NCBI RefSeq assembly: GCF_900141865.1
Contig: NZ_FQYW01000008.1
Span: forward strand, 100,030-164,029
Direction of reading: 5' to 3'
DNA length: 64,000 bases
From: Anaerovibrio lipolyticus DSM 3074
Lineage (GTDB): Bacteria; Bacillota; Negativicutes; Selenomonadales; Selenomonadaceae
In this document: positions 50,947-60,473 of the stretch, in pieces
Numbering within the stretch: the stretch's first letter is position 1
How the letters are laid out: every line of letters begins with the position of its first letter
The notes under the pieces: generated by a model
What the model saw: the letters and a program-made list of their open reading frames with translations, nothing else
Database searches by the model: none
Told to the model about the DNA's origin: nothing
Program-made: the position numbers and the translations under genes

Positions 50947-51906
50947 TTAGCACTGAGCCTTAATAAAGGCGTATGGGATGTCAACAGTAACACCTACAGT
51001 GGATGCAGTACAGTCCACAACATATTCAAGGTTGCGCTTCTCTACCTCGTGCTGGTGGAATCTCTCAGGAATTTCAAGGCGTACATAGTTCGGGTCAAAA
51101 TATCCTGCATACAGCAAGTCCTTACCGCTGTCTCCGGCACCCTTAAGACGGTAAACCTTAATCCAACGAAGAATCTGCGGATTAACTTCCTGCAGATATT
51201 TCATAACAGAATCGGTAGTATTCGGAATCCTTGTCTTGGTCAGTCGGTTATATGCCTCAGGATAGAGCAACACAGTGTTGACAGACTCAACACCATTAGT
51301 TGCATCTGATACAGCCTCCAAGAATTCATTAAAGAAGTCGATTAACTCATCTGCAGTCATATCCTCAATCTTAGTAGTGCCCGCAGCATTGGTAGGAACC
51401 GTATACTCGCTAATGTTAGGGTTGCCAATAAATCCTGTAATCTTGTGGCTAGTGTCACCACTCCATGCAATACGGTTCAGTTCGATATCAATAGCTCTAC
51501 GTGCCATCTCAGCCTTACGAGTGGAGAGATTTGTATTCGCAAACTGGGCATTCTGAATCTCACGGAAATTGTAACCATAGGAATCACCAAGGCTGTGAAC
51601 CTTTACAGAGTCCTCGGTTGCAGCAACATCTACACGAGGAAGGTCGTCTGCGTAGTTGCTGATAATCTTCGCTGTGCCTACAGAGTCATAGGTACGAGTT
51701 ACTGCACTCTCAGCACCAACAGGGATGTCAGTCTGAACAGGGAATACAGAGAAGGCCTCCAATGGTGCCTTCTTTACTTCAAGGGTACGGGCACGCACAT
51801 ATTCAAGCTGACGGGCCAGGAAAATGGAAGTTGCTTCGTCCATCTTGGCTACAGTCTGTAAATAGCGTGCCTCATTCTCGTCATAGTGCATTTCTTTATT
51901 AGGCAT
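50947..51906 (-). CDS. Major capsid protein, DUF2184 type, 319 aa
   Basis: DEATSIFLARQLEYVRARTL, SLGDSYGYNFREIQNAQFAN and TRKAEMARRAIDIELNRIAW are DUF2184 hallmarks. HK97-like fold capsid protein, with protease/scaffold and decoration genes immediately upstream. Confidence 0.9.
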   Translation of the reverse strand: MPNKEMHYDENEARYLQTVAKMDEATSIFLARQLEYVRARTLEVKKAPLEAFSVFPVQTDIPVGAESAVTRTYDSVGTAKIISNYADDLPRVDVAATEDSVKVHSLGDSYGYNFREIQNAQFANTNLSTRKAEMARRAIDIELNRIAWSGDTSHKITGFIGNPNISEYTVPTNAAGTTKIEDMTADELIDFFNEFLEAVSDATNGVESVNTVLLYPEAYNRLTKTRIPNTTDSVMKYLQEVNPQILRWIKVYRLKGAGDSGKDLLYAGYFDPNYVRLEIPERFHQHEVEKRNLEYVVDCTASTVGVTVDIPYAFIKAQC

Positions 51907-51927
51907 AATTCTTAGTCCTCCTTCTCA

Positions 51928-52398
51928 TTAATTGCGGATACGGATACTCACAATGTCGCCCGCAACACCGCTTCCAAGGAACTTCGCATTTGGAATAGAT
52001 ACCGCAGTGGTCAGAGTAGACGGGGACTTGATATAACTCAATGTTCCCTCTACTGCGCCCAAACCTACAGCATCCCCGGCAGTTACATCCTCTGCGGTCT
52101 TTACATATACATCACCGCTAGTCATAACGGAAACAGCCTTACCGTCAGGGTAAGTGTGACCGTCCTTAGGGTCCACATGCTCATGCAGTGCCACACCGAT
52201 AACAGTAGACGCATCAGAAGCCTGTGCCGCCTTCTTTACCTGCTCTGCAGGGTTGGTACCCAAAATTACTGGGTCACCTGCATCAATATTGCCCTCTGCA
52301 GCATAGCTGTCCACGGTGTCAACAGTGGAATCAGCCTTCATACCTTCAAGGGCAGGGGCGTTACCACCATACCAATCAAAAACCTTGTCCTGTGCCAT
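51928..52398 (-). CDS. Capsid decoration/cement protein, 156 aa
   Basis: DWYGGNAPALEGMKADSTVD, GDPVILGTNPAEQVKKAAQ and SVMTSGDVYVKTAEDVTAGD read like gp24/DUF2190-type structural cement proteins, found between protease/scaffold and capsid genes. Confidence 0.78.
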   Translation of the reverse strand: MAQDKVFDWYGGNAPALEGMKADSTVDTVDSYAAEGNIDAGDPVILGTNPAEQVKKAAQASDASTVIGVALHEHVDPKDGHTYPDGKAVSVMTSGDVYVKTAEDVTAGDAVGLGAVEGTLSYIKSPSTLTTAVSIPNAKFLGSGVAGDIVSIRIRN

Positions 52399-52399
52399 A

Positions 52400-53479
52400 T
52401 TACTTTACCTCCTTCATCCACAGCTCTGCTTCGTCAGCCCGAAGTTTTTCTTCGAGTTCTCGAACACTCAACTGCTTTTCTTCCTTCTTATCACTCTCAT
52501 CCTCTTTATGGATGGTCTTTCTCTGCTCTGCCATGGAATCCTCGTGCTTGATTTCCTTGTCCTTCGCCATGTCAAAGCAAGCATTGATGTACTCATCACT
52601 CTTGCCTTCAAGGTTCAGACTGTCACCATGCACCTTCTTGATAATAGCAGTCTTGATGTCCTTATCAGACATTTCATCTGCCTTCTCAATGTCGAATTTC
52701 TTGGCAGTTGCCAGCATTTCAACACGGGACTTAACAGCTTCATCAAAGGTTTCCTTTGCCTTTTCCAGCTCGTCCTCATGTTCCTTCTTGGCCTTTTCAG
52801 AATCAGCAAGCAGTGTATCATACTTAGCCTGCAAGCTGTCCATCTTGGTCTGATTTTCTTTGAGGTCTGTCTGTGCCTTTTCATAGGCTACAATGACCTC
52901 GGGTGCGGCTTCGTATTCGATACCGCTGTCAAGTCTGATCTTCGCCATGTTGTTATTCTCCTTTTCTGTTTCGAATATTTCGTCACCGTCCATATTTAGG
53001 CGGGCCACTGAACCTGCCCTGGCTCGGTTTACGATAGCTAAATGGTTGTACTTGATATTCCGCTGAATTGCGTCATAATGCTGTCCGTCAGGCGTTGTGC
53101 CGGATGTCATATCCAAATCACAGGTATAACCACATGACAGCTCCCTTGCGTTGGTAGGCAGGTTATAAATCACCACATCAGCTCGGATGTTATTCCCATC
53201 CTCTTTTCCTGCTCCCATAACAGTTCCAACAGGTGCTGACCTATTCCAGTTCTTGTCGTTCACCATGCCATGATGCCCGACTGTGATAGGCTTGCCGTTA
53301 AGGGTTGCCAACGAATCAGCATTAAAGGCCTCCTCAGGCGGTCTGTACTCATTTCTTGTCGTTCCGTCAGGGTTTCTGTATTTCAGTATCCCAGTCCTGC
53401 CAATAACAGGAGAATCCCGAATAAACCCCTCGTCCGTCTTTTCAGCTTTTATATGGAATGTGTCGTATCTAACAGCCAC
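52400..53479 (-). CDS. Prohead protease plus scaffold, DUF2213 type, 359 aa
   Basis: GTG 53479 follows GGGGGTGAG; an upstream frame to 53518 is open but untranslated. N-terminal DUF2213 domain (NGKPITVGHHGMVND, ELSCGYTCDLDMTSG, YNHLAIVNRARAGSVARL), then a long charged coiled coil (about 195-359) acting as scaffold. The two functions in one chain are standard for this family. Confidence 0.87.
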   Translation of the reverse strand: MAVRYDTFHIKAEKTDEGFIRDSPVIGRTGILKYRNPDGTTRNEYRPPEEAFNADSLATLNGKPITVGHHGMVNDKNWNRSAPVGTVMGAGKEDGNNIRADVVIYNLPTNARELSCGYTCDLDMTSGTTPDGQHYDAIQRNIKYNHLAIVNRARAGSVARLNMDGDEIFETEKENNNMAKIRLDSGIEYEAAPEVIVAYEKAQTDLKENQTKMDSLQAKYDTLLADSEKAKKEHEDELEKAKETFDEAVKSRVEMLATAKKFDIEKADEMSDKDIKTAIIKKVHGDSLNLEGKSDEYINACFDMAKDKEIKHEDSMAEQRKTIHKEDESDKKEEKQLSVRELEEKLRADEAELWMKEVK

Positions 53480-53541
53480 TTTCTCACCCCCTTTCAAGGC
53501 AATAAAAAAACACCTCACATTTCTGCAAAGTGCTTAATAAT

Positions 53542-53754
53542 TTATTTTTCCTCTTTAATACCATACTTTTTCATAAGGTCTCTTTTTCTGTTTGCGAAAT
53601 CCCTATGCAATATAACAAACTCATTATTCATGCCCGGCTTATCTAAACCATGAGAAGGGACTTTCTCATACTTCTCAAACAGTTTCTCCGCTTTTTCTTC
53701 AACCTCGTCAACCAATTTATTTATTTCTTTAACATAATCACTGTTATTATCCAT
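53542..53754 (-). CDS. Small acidic helical protein, 70 aa
   Basis: MDNNSDYVKEINKLVDEVEE with a basic C-terminus. It is 3 bp after the head morphogenesis gene. Because the latter ends in an extra metalloprotease-like domain, this could be a partner or inhibitor, but there is no direct evidence. Confidence 0.55.
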   Translation of the reverse strand: MDNNSDYVKEINKLVDEVEEKAEKLFEKYEKVPSHGLDKPGMNNEFVILHRDFANRKRDLMKKYGIKEEK

Positions 53755-53757
53755 CCT

Positions 53758-55143
53758 CTATAGCTCCTCAAAAATAACGCCCTCTAACACCTTAGGTAAC
53801 TGCCTCATGGTGTCAAGCTGATTATACTCACTCACCGTATGACTAACTCTACACCTATTCATCACTTGGTTATAGGCCTCTTTATATGCAAGATACATAT
53901 CTTGAACAGTTATAGGCTTTCCTACATATCTTACCCTAAATCTACCTAAATTAGTAGCCACTTCTAAATATTCTAAATTGTACTCTATTAAATACTCAAC
54001 ATCATCAATGCTAAAGCTGTCTGCAGGCAGACCAAGATAATCGGGATGGTTGTGTATTACCTTTGCTCCATAAAGTTCCTTTCCTGCTCTAGTGATATCG
54101 ACAGTGCTATTTCCACCTTCTAGCCAAAAAGAGCGGTTAGACTTAGACACTACAATAGCATATTCCTTTTTTGCATTCGCAACCACATTATCTGTGAATT
54201 GCTTGAACATTGCTTGAACAGCCTTATCATCATTAAAGTCTATTGGCATGGTCTCAACAATAGTGGTCTTATCTTCATCTGCACTTGTAACTTTACCACT
54301 ACTCAACCCTTTATAGCTTCCTTTTACTGGCTGTGTGACGATCTTATCCAAGTCAATTACAGGGATAGCAACACAACGGCACCTTATCGGCATGCCTGGG
54401 TTACCCTCAGGCGGTGGATTATCCCAGTCAAATATCTTGCCTTCTAATTCCTTATGTGCAGGTCTTACCCTGCTGTCCTTACTGGTACTCCATTTATACT
54501 GGGTTATTCCTGCGTGTCGCTGTCTGTACTCGGTCAACTGTCCGTTTAGCTTCCCTACTTGGTCACGGGCTATGAGGATAGCTCTGTTTTTCTCAAAGCC
54601 TGTTATATCCTCTATCTCCTTAACCAAATCCCTTGTCAGTTCTCTGCGGTTAACAGTTCCAGTTATTTTGCCAGTCAGCATCAGCTTGATTTTCTGCATG
54701 GTCTGTTCATCCACATTTTTCAGATAATCAAGGTTCTCTGCTACCCACATTTCCCTTAGGGTATCATCAGCCGTTGCATCCTGTTTCATAATCCTGTCAA
54801 AAGGAATCTCCCGCAATGGTACCCCAAGAACACTCTTTGTGATGGCCTCCAGTTCCAACCTGTTATAGCGGTCAACCTTAATTGCCATACTGTTGATTAC
54901 TGGCAACATCTGACTCGGATTTTTCATTGCCATGTGGATGCGGTCTAACAGAATATCCAACTGAGTCAGTGCAGGACTCTCAGCATCCATGTTTAAACCG
55001 TAAATTAAAAGCAGTTCTTCCATTTGCGGAATGAACTGCTCTACGATTTTCATATTCTCTTTAACGAATTTGACCAGGTACTTGCTGTACTCCCGCTCCA
55101 AGGCTGCCGGATATTTCCAAGTCCGTTTCGGTATTACCTTCAT
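53758..55143 (-). CDS. Head morphogenesis protein (SPP1 gp7/Mu F-like) with JAMM-like C-terminal domain, 461 aa
   Basis: The central region has the minor-head signature: KNRAILIARDQVGKLNGQLT and KWSTSKDSRVRPAHKELEGK, then GNPGMPIRCRCVAIPV. After about residue 295 an additional domain follows, with VIHNHPDYLGLPADSFSIDD (H364, H366 and a Ser/Asp set), a pattern like JAMM/MPN metalloproteases, though the His-to-Ser spacing is longer than usual. The start overlaps the portal gene by 83 nt. A possible role is proteolytic processing in the capsid or delivery as an effector. Confidence 0.8.
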   Translation of the reverse strand: MKVIPKRTWKYPAALEREYSKYLVKFVKENMKIVEQFIPQMEELLLIYGLNMDAESPALTQLDILLDRIHMAMKNPSQMLPVINSMAIKVDRYNRLELEAITKSVLGVPLREIPFDRIMKQDATADDTLREMWVAENLDYLKNVDEQTMQKIKLMLTGKITGTVNRRELTRDLVKEIEDITGFEKNRAILIARDQVGKLNGQLTEYRQRHAGITQYKWSTSKDSRVRPAHKELEGKIFDWDNPPPEGNPGMPIRCRCVAIPVIDLDKIVTQPVKGSYKGLSSGKVTSADEDKTTIVETMPIDFNDDKAVQAMFKQFTDNVVANAKKEYAIVVSKSNRSFWLEGGNSTVDITRAGKELYGAKVIHNHPDYLGLPADSFSIDDVEYLIEYNLEYLEVATNLGRFRVRYVGKPITVQDMYLAYKEAYNQVMNRCRVSHTVSEYNQLDTMRQLPKVLEGVIFEEL

Positions 55144-56443
55144 CGTTACCTACCTGCCCATCCAAGCTGTCATCTATCTCATACCCACCATTTTCCTTCA
55201 AGGTGTTACGGACTTCCGAAGCATCCAAGGCTTGCATTTGTACCAGTGTGTTCATAGCATTTGCTTCACTGGCCCTTGCTTCTGCCTTTAGCTTCTCGGT
55301 CTCTGCAACTTCCTTCTCCGAAGCGTTCCACAGTGGCTTAAACTCAATAGTGTATTCAGCAGGAAGATTCAGCCCATAATCAGAACATGAGGAAATGACC
55401 TCTAATAATCGTGTAAGTTTTGGCTTTAACTTTCTCTGCTGAATACGACTTACCATATTGTAGTAACTCTCAAAGTCTGCTTCTCCTGTTGCGTTCTGCC
55501 CAGCAGGTGAGCGACCAAAGAGAATTGTTACCGGAATATCCGTTACCGTTGACAGGGCCTGCTCAAACTCTTGGATGATTTCCTTAACACCACTTAGGGT
55601 GATGTTCTTTTGGTCATAATCATCTGTACCATCAATGGCTATTGTGTTCATTAAATGCCGCCCCATGTCGATAAGATGCAACCTTTTCTGCACCATTTCC
55701 TCTCCACCATCAGCGGATAAGGTGTTAGTCAGTCCTTCCAGTTTTAAGATACCTTGTGACATCCTTGACAATGCCATAAGCCCTAAAGACAGACTGCTGT
55801 CAAATCTCATAAGGTCATTGGCTATCCTGTCAAAAACCTTACCACCCCATCCATTACGGCCTTTACGGATGCGGTTGCTTACCACTCCACCCTCAAACTT
55901 TATAATGCGTGACTCGTGTACCAAGAATGAGCCACCATTATAGCCAGTTATCGTGTACCACTGAGGTTCACCATATCTTGGGTCCCGTGGGTCTGTGTAG
56001 TAGTAAGTATCCACCACGGAAATGTCCTGCGGGTCATACACCAATAACTGCTCAATCTTTTTTATTCCTTTTAGGTTCAAAGGGTCTTCGAGCGTGAACC
56101 CATCATCAGCCAACATGAGGATTACACACCCACCATACAGTCTGTCCCAACTTAGTGCTTCTGAGAATACCGACTTGGCTTTCAAATCCTCCAAGATAGA
56201 CTGCACATCATCATTCTGATCTATTACCTCTTGTCCATCCTTTAGCTCAAAGCCCTCTTTTACAGCCTCGTTGGCAGGAGCTTCAATAACCTTCGCCGCT
56301 ATTCCATTGTATGTGAACAGTGTGTCACACTCTGCCCATGACATAGGCCGACTGTTCTTAAATACATATGATGCAAACGGGTCAAACCGTCTACTGCCGT
56401 GGCCTAGAACGGCATTTAGATAACCATCCTGCCTTATCATCAT
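55061..56443 (-). CDS. Portal protein, DUF1073 type, 460 aa
   Basis: PMSWAECDTLFTYNGIAAKV, SWDRLYGGCVILMLADDG, TVTDIPVTILFGRSPAGQNA and TGEADFESYYNMVSRIQQRK are DUF1073 portal landmarks. It forms the dodecameric DNA gate of the capsid. Confidence 0.92.
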   Translation of the reverse strand: MMIRQDGYLNAVLGHGSRRFDPFASYVFKNSRPMSWAECDTLFTYNGIAAKVIEAPANEAVKEGFELKDGQEVIDQNDDVQSILEDLKAKSVFSEALSWDRLYGGCVILMLADDGFTLEDPLNLKGIKKIEQLLVYDPQDISVVDTYYYTDPRDPRYGEPQWYTITGYNGGSFLVHESRIIKFEGGVVSNRIRKGRNGWGGKVFDRIANDLMRFDSSLSLGLMALSRMSQGILKLEGLTNTLSADGGEEMVQKRLHLIDMGRHLMNTIAIDGTDDYDQKNITLSGVKEIIQEFEQALSTVTDIPVTILFGRSPAGQNATGEADFESYYNMVSRIQQRKLKPKLTRLLEVISSCSDYGLNLPAEYTIEFKPLWNASEKEVAETEKLKAEARASEANAMNTLVQMQALDASEVRNTLKENGGYEIDDSLDGQVGNDEGNTETDLEISGSLGAGVQQVPGQIR

Positions 56444-56451
56444 TTCACCTC

Positions 56452-57813
56452 TTACCTTGCTAACTCGGTCCAGTCAGTTGCGGTGGAAACCTGCTTAAAA
56501 GCATCTGAGCTTGCATCCACCATATCATCATGCACCGCATCAGGGAATCCTTCTAACTCCTGCAGGTATTCTTTATTCCATTCACCTGCTAACAGCATGA
56601 CATTCTTCCCTTGCCACTGTGATGAGAACGGAACCGCTCTTACCACCTTGTCACCTGTTACTGGCCCCGACTTCACATTGTACCCGGCAAGTGCTCTTAT
56701 ATAAGCAGCCGCTTGGTCTTTACCTGCCTGTCCTGGGTCCTGCGGAATTGTTATAGCGTGCATGCCATACTCAGCCTTATCCATCATGGCTGTCTGCTGT
56801 ATTGTCCTCTTTACATCAGCGGCGTTTTCTGCCCTTCTGATTACATCCAATACAATGAACGAGCCATTTTTCAGCCTTGCCATAAGCACACCTGCTGTCC
56901 TGTCGGGGTTCTTGTTATCCAGTGTAATTTCCGTTGCTGCCAAGTCCCAAGACCTGCAAATGCTCACTATCTTGTCAGGAATACTGTGAACAATACGGAT
57001 GTTCTCTCGTTTGAAATACAGACCTGCTGACGGTCTGATTTTCCAGTTACCTCTCAGCAGTCTTTCCTTTTCTACCACATTTAGACCATTCAAATTTGCC
57101 AAATAGCTTGGGTCTGCATCCAGTAGAATCTTGTTATCATACACACTTGAAGCAATAAAGGTTACCGACTTACATAACATCGGGTCAGCCGCATACTTCT
57201 CTGCCAGTTCCTCTAGGGAGTCACCCCAAAGAATCTCACCATCAAGCCTGTAAAAATATCTGATTACTCCCGACCTTTCGGGAATAGGATAACCTGTTTC
57301 TTGGTCAATCCACCATGAAATAAACTCTGCTACCCATGAATCCGCATCAGGGTTCGTGGTTGCTCTGATGTACGGCTTTACCCCACAGGTACTACGATTA
57401 CGGGACAACATATAAAAAAACTGGCTCTCCGTGAAGTGAGTCAGCTCATCAAATGCTATTAACGGTATCTGAGCACCCTGCCATCCATACACATCCCTTT
57501 CCATCTGTAGGTGGTTGAATGACACCTTGGCTCCCGAACTAAACACTGCTTGTGGATGCGGACTAACCTTCGGGGTTGCTCCTACAGACACATACATATC
57601 TACGGCAGTATCCCAAAGACCACCTTCATTGGTTATCTGATTAGACTGCCTACGGAATATCACCGCACCGAATCCTTGGTTGTCTACATGCCTTAAACAT
57701 TCCAATAACAGGCTGTAAGTCTTACCACCACCTGCGGCTCCTCCATATATCACTATGTCAGCAGGACTGCTCAAAAACTTCTCCTGAGGTCCGCTCTGTG
57801 GTTTTAGTATCAT
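56452..57813 (-). CDS. terL: Terminase large subunit, 453 aa
   Basis: ATPase Walker A YGGAAGGGKTYSLLLECLRH, Walker B LIAFDELTHF, and the nuclease-domain acidic residue in ICRSWDLAATE. It cuts and pumps phage DNA into the prohead. Overlaps the small subunit by 4 nt. Confidence 0.93.
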   Translation of the reverse strand: MILKPQSGPQEKFLSSPADIVIYGGAAGGGKTYSLLLECLRHVDNQGFGAVIFRRQSNQITNEGGLWDTAVDMYVSVGATPKVSPHPQAVFSSGAKVSFNHLQMERDVYGWQGAQIPLIAFDELTHFTESQFFYMLSRNRSTCGVKPYIRATTNPDADSWVAEFISWWIDQETGYPIPERSGVIRYFYRLDGEILWGDSLEELAEKYAADPMLCKSVTFIASSVYDNKILLDADPSYLANLNGLNVVEKERLLRGNWKIRPSAGLYFKRENIRIVHSIPDKIVSICRSWDLAATEITLDNKNPDRTAGVLMARLKNGSFIVLDVIRRAENAADVKRTIQQTAMMDKAEYGMHAITIPQDPGQAGKDQAAAYIRALAGYNVKSGPVTGDKVVRAVPFSSQWQGKNVMLLAGEWNKEYLQELEGFPDAVHDDMVDASSDAFKQVSTATDWTELAR

Positions 57814-58271
57814 TCTTCATTTCTCCCATTATCCGGCAGATAAATATGTACATTTGACTCCGAATCTTTCTCATCATCCAGCCTGTTTCTCTCTCTGTAC
57901 TTATCGGGCATCCTGTTCTTTAACCAAAAGATAGTCGCCGTTGCACTCGGGGCCTGTTGTTTTTTAGTCCTCTCAATCCTTATTACCTTTCCAGTGTTCG
58001 GGTCTAGTATGGACTTCGTTTCTTCGACATACACATTTCCTGTCGCTTGATTAAACAAGCTGTTTTCAACCTCTAAGTCAGGTATAGCCTTGGCCTCTTT
58101 TATGGCCTCTGCGAATGAAGGAAAGCGCCTTTGCCATTCATAATAAGTCTGAACTGCTATTCCCATATTGTGGCATATCTGTATGTCTGTTAAACCCAGT
58201 TTTGCCCACTTGCATATGTTCTCCAGTCCTTTTCCTTCTATCCATTCGTGGTACTGTCCTTTACGAGCCAT
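57810..58271 (-). CDS. terS: Terminase small subunit, 153 aa
   Basis: ATG 58271; a GTG at 58283 is an alternative. HTH-type N-terminus (GLTDIQICHNMGIAVQTYYE, WQRRFPSFAEAIKEAK) and C-terminal ATIFWLKNRMPDKYRERN, the usual TerS pattern before terL. Recognises the packaging site. Confidence 0.85.
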   Translation of the reverse strand: MARKGQYHEWIEGKGLENICKWAKLGLTDIQICHNMGIAVQTYYEWQRRFPSFAEAIKEAKAIPDLEVENSLFNQATGNVYVEETKSILDPNTGKVIRIERTKKQQAPSATATIFWLKNRMPDKYRERNRLDDEKDSESNVHIYLPDNGRNEE

Positions 58272-59208
58272 TTGACTCACCACTCAGATATCTTTCCGCC
58301 ATAACCTTCAAGAAGTCTGTCTTCTGCTTGCCATCTATCTCACCTTTATCACACATTCTGTCTACGGCCTTCTTTAACAGAACTGCTGTTTCTGCAGGTA
58401 TGTAATCCTTACCCAGTACACTTGATACTGGCACACTGCCCTTGTGTTTAAGCTCTCCTTCTTCATCAGCATAGCCATTGTATAAATCTTCTTCATGGCT
58501 TCTGAAAATATCAAGAATCATCATAAGGGATGTCGCACTGTTCTTTATGTCATAGGCAGCCTGTGTTTTTGACTGGGCATCCAATAACCGCTTGAAGTCC
58601 TCCAGTCTGTTTATATACACAGTGTCCTGTATTCCACCATGCTCTATGGCGTGTTCAAATGCCTTGTCAAGTTTATCCAACTCATTAGGCAAGAACATAA
58701 AGGTTAGCGTCCTATAGTCCAGCTTTACCTCTGCCAGTGCCGATATCGCCGCCTTTTCCATTTCCTCCAGTGTCTTATCATCAAGACCTGCGTAATATTT
58801 CAGACCAACATCATCTATCTCATCCCACAGCTCTTTGAGAATAGTCATATCATCCTTACCATCAATGGCATTATGACTAATCTCTATGGCGATCTGTTCC
58901 TGCTTTGACAGCTCCTTGTCAGTATAAAGCACTAATACCTCTGTGATACCTGCCTCAATGGCAGCCTGGCACCTGTGGTTGCCTGACAGCACCCTGTACT
59001 TATCACCATGCTTCCAACAAAGAGGAACGGATGATAACTGCCCATCCTTCTTGATATTGTCCACAAGATTTCTGAACATTTCATTTGTCATATACCTTGC
59101 ATTCTTATCAAGAAACTCCAAATCCTTAGTGTCAATCACATCCAGCTTGTATGGAAAATCCTTTAATTTGTCATTTACCACTTCAAGCTGTGATTTTTCC
59201 TCCACCAT
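58261..59208 (-). CDS. ParB/Srx-fold protein, 315 aa
   Basis: N-terminal ParB-like domain: YMTNEMFRNLVDNIKKDGQL and VLSGNHRCQAAIEAGITEVL (the GNHR-type motif binds nucleotide or phosphate). The C-terminal part is helical and unassigned. AAGGAGG precedes ATG 59208, which lies inside the end of the MTase-Mom gene (34 nt overlap), implying coupled translation. ParB-like proteins accompany DNA-modification genes in several phages and may guide or license modification or packaging. Confidence 0.82.
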   Translation of the reverse strand: MVEEKSQLEVVNDKLKDFPYKLDVIDTKDLEFLDKNARYMTNEMFRNLVDNIKKDGQLSSVPLCWKHGDKYRVLSGNHRCQAAIEAGITEVLVLYTDKELSKQEQIAIEISHNAIDGKDDMTILKELWDEIDDVGLKYYAGLDDKTLEEMEKAAISALAEVKLDYRTLTFMFLPNELDKLDKAFEHAIEHGGIQDTVYINRLEDFKRLLDAQSKTQAAYDIKNSATSLMMILDIFRSHEEDLYNGYADEEGELKHKGSVPVSSVLGKDYIPAETAVLLKKAVDRMCDKGEIDGKQKTDFLKVMAERYLSGESNGS

Positions 59209-60473
59209 TCATAGCCCTCCTTCAATGTCCATCTTCCTGCCTTTGCAACATAATTTATCGCACCATCCTTCTTCGAGTACACCTCAAACATCCCACGGTA
59301 CTTCATGCTGACATTTTTCTTTGTGAATACTGTTGTCCCTATGGTATTTACCTTCATGGCCAGTGCCTGCTCCAGTGTGTCCCTCATTTCCGTTGACAAT
59401 GCTGCTACCAACACTAACTTCGCCAATCTCTTGTGTATGGATGGCCTAATACAAAAATCACTCATCATATAGGCATCTACCCAGCCTCCCAAATAACTGC
59501 TCCTGCTCATGGCAATGGCACCAATAAGCTCATCACCAACAAGCACTCCATAACTGGCTGTTGCTGTTGCCGGAATAATACTTTTTGCCAGGTACTCACT
59601 CCGCAGTGTGTTCAGCTGAGCCTGTGTGATTTTCACAAATCTCAAATCACCTTTAAGTTCACCAGTTGCTCTTTTTATGTTTACCTTTTCTGTCTTCTGA
59701 TGTGGCATTGTGATTCTGCACTTGCTCTCACAATTGCTGTAAACATATACAGGCTTGCTTCTTGCACTGGTCTGAACAACACCCCTAAGGAATGGCCTTA
59801 AGTCCTCAACATCGTAGTCCCTAAGAGTAACCCAGTATTTCTTGCCCATGATTAACTCATTGAACTCAGTAAACCGCTCATCATCAAAAACCACATACTC
59901 AGGAACATCCCAGTCAAATACCTCATTGATTTTCGCATACAGCTTCTCATACCCACCCTTGTAAGTTGGTGGAAAGCTAATTGCCACACACTCCTCAGGT
60001 GCTTCACGCATATAATCAATAACATCCTGTGGATGGAACCCTGCTATATAGACATCTTCCAAGGCCCGCTTAACAACCTCAACGGTTTCCTTCTGCATCC
60101 TGTCAAACTGATCTCGGTACGCTTCGGCAATTCTCTTGTAGTATGGCAACTCCCTGTCAACATACTTAAAATACTCACTGCACATAAGCAGTGTCGCAAT
60201 TACATCCTCTCCCGTTGTCAGATAATCATTTAGCCAAGCAAACCGCTCATCAGCTACCTCAATTCTTGTAGGCTTGCCCACAAGATAATTACCTACCGCA
60301 CACGAATACAAAGACACATCATTGCTGTGGATGTTGGTCAGTCCTTTTTTTGCCAAAATTCGCTCTACTGTGAAGTTTCCACTGCACCCCACATATACTG
60401 GGATGTCTTTCCATTGAGAACACATCTCACTCACAATGGCTCTCATATCCTGATTTATCGACCCTATAAACAC
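59175..60473 (-). CDS. Methyltransferase-like/Mom-like acetyltransferase fusion, putative antirestriction DNA modification enzyme, 432 aa
   Basis: N-terminal part resembles an adenine N6 methyltransferase core: PVYVGCSGNFTVERILAKKG (26-43; motif I position), HSNDVSLYSCAVGNYL (49-64), and SFPPTYKGGYEKLYA (166-180) where the (D/N/S)PP(Y/W) catalytic loop is expected, here FPPT. The C-terminal 130 residues are GNAT/Mom-like: SYGVLVGDELIGAIAMSRSS, DFCIRPSIHKRLAKLVLVAA, and a Lys/Arg/Trp-rich end INYVAKAGRWTLKEGYEWWR. Mu Mom adds a carbamoylmethyl group to adenine N6 to escape restriction. A combined enzyme in front of ParB-like and terminase genes fits DNA hypermodification before packaging. Chemistry is inferred. 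Confidence 0.7.
   Translation of the reverse strand: MFIGSINQDMRAIVSEMCSQWKDIPVYVGCSGNFTVERILAKKGLTNIHSNDVSLYSCAVGNYLVGKPTRIEVADERFAWLNDYLTTGEDVIATLLMCSEYFKYVDRELPYYKRIAEAYRDQFDRMQKETVEVVKRALEDVYIAGFHPQDVIDYMREAPEECVAISFPPTYKGGYEKLYAKINEVFDWDVPEYVVFDDERFTEFNELIMGKKYWVTLRDYDVEDLRPFLRGVVQTSARSKPVYVYSNCESKCRITMPHQKTEKVNIKRATGELKGDLRFVKITQAQLNTLRSEYLAKSIIPATATASYGVLVGDELIGAIAMSRSSYLGGWVDAYMMSDFCIRPSIHKRLAKLVLVAALSTEMRDTLEQALAMKVNTIGTTVFTKKNVSMKYRGMFEVYSKKDGAINYVAKAGRWTLKEGYEWWRKNHSLKW

Noticed and set aside
32126..58300. Long plus-strand frames inside the virion genes (for example 33077-33898, 37656-38255, 44691-45338)
   Set aside because: They mirror minus-strand genes with clear homology and have low-complexity or antisense-type composition and no ribosome sites.
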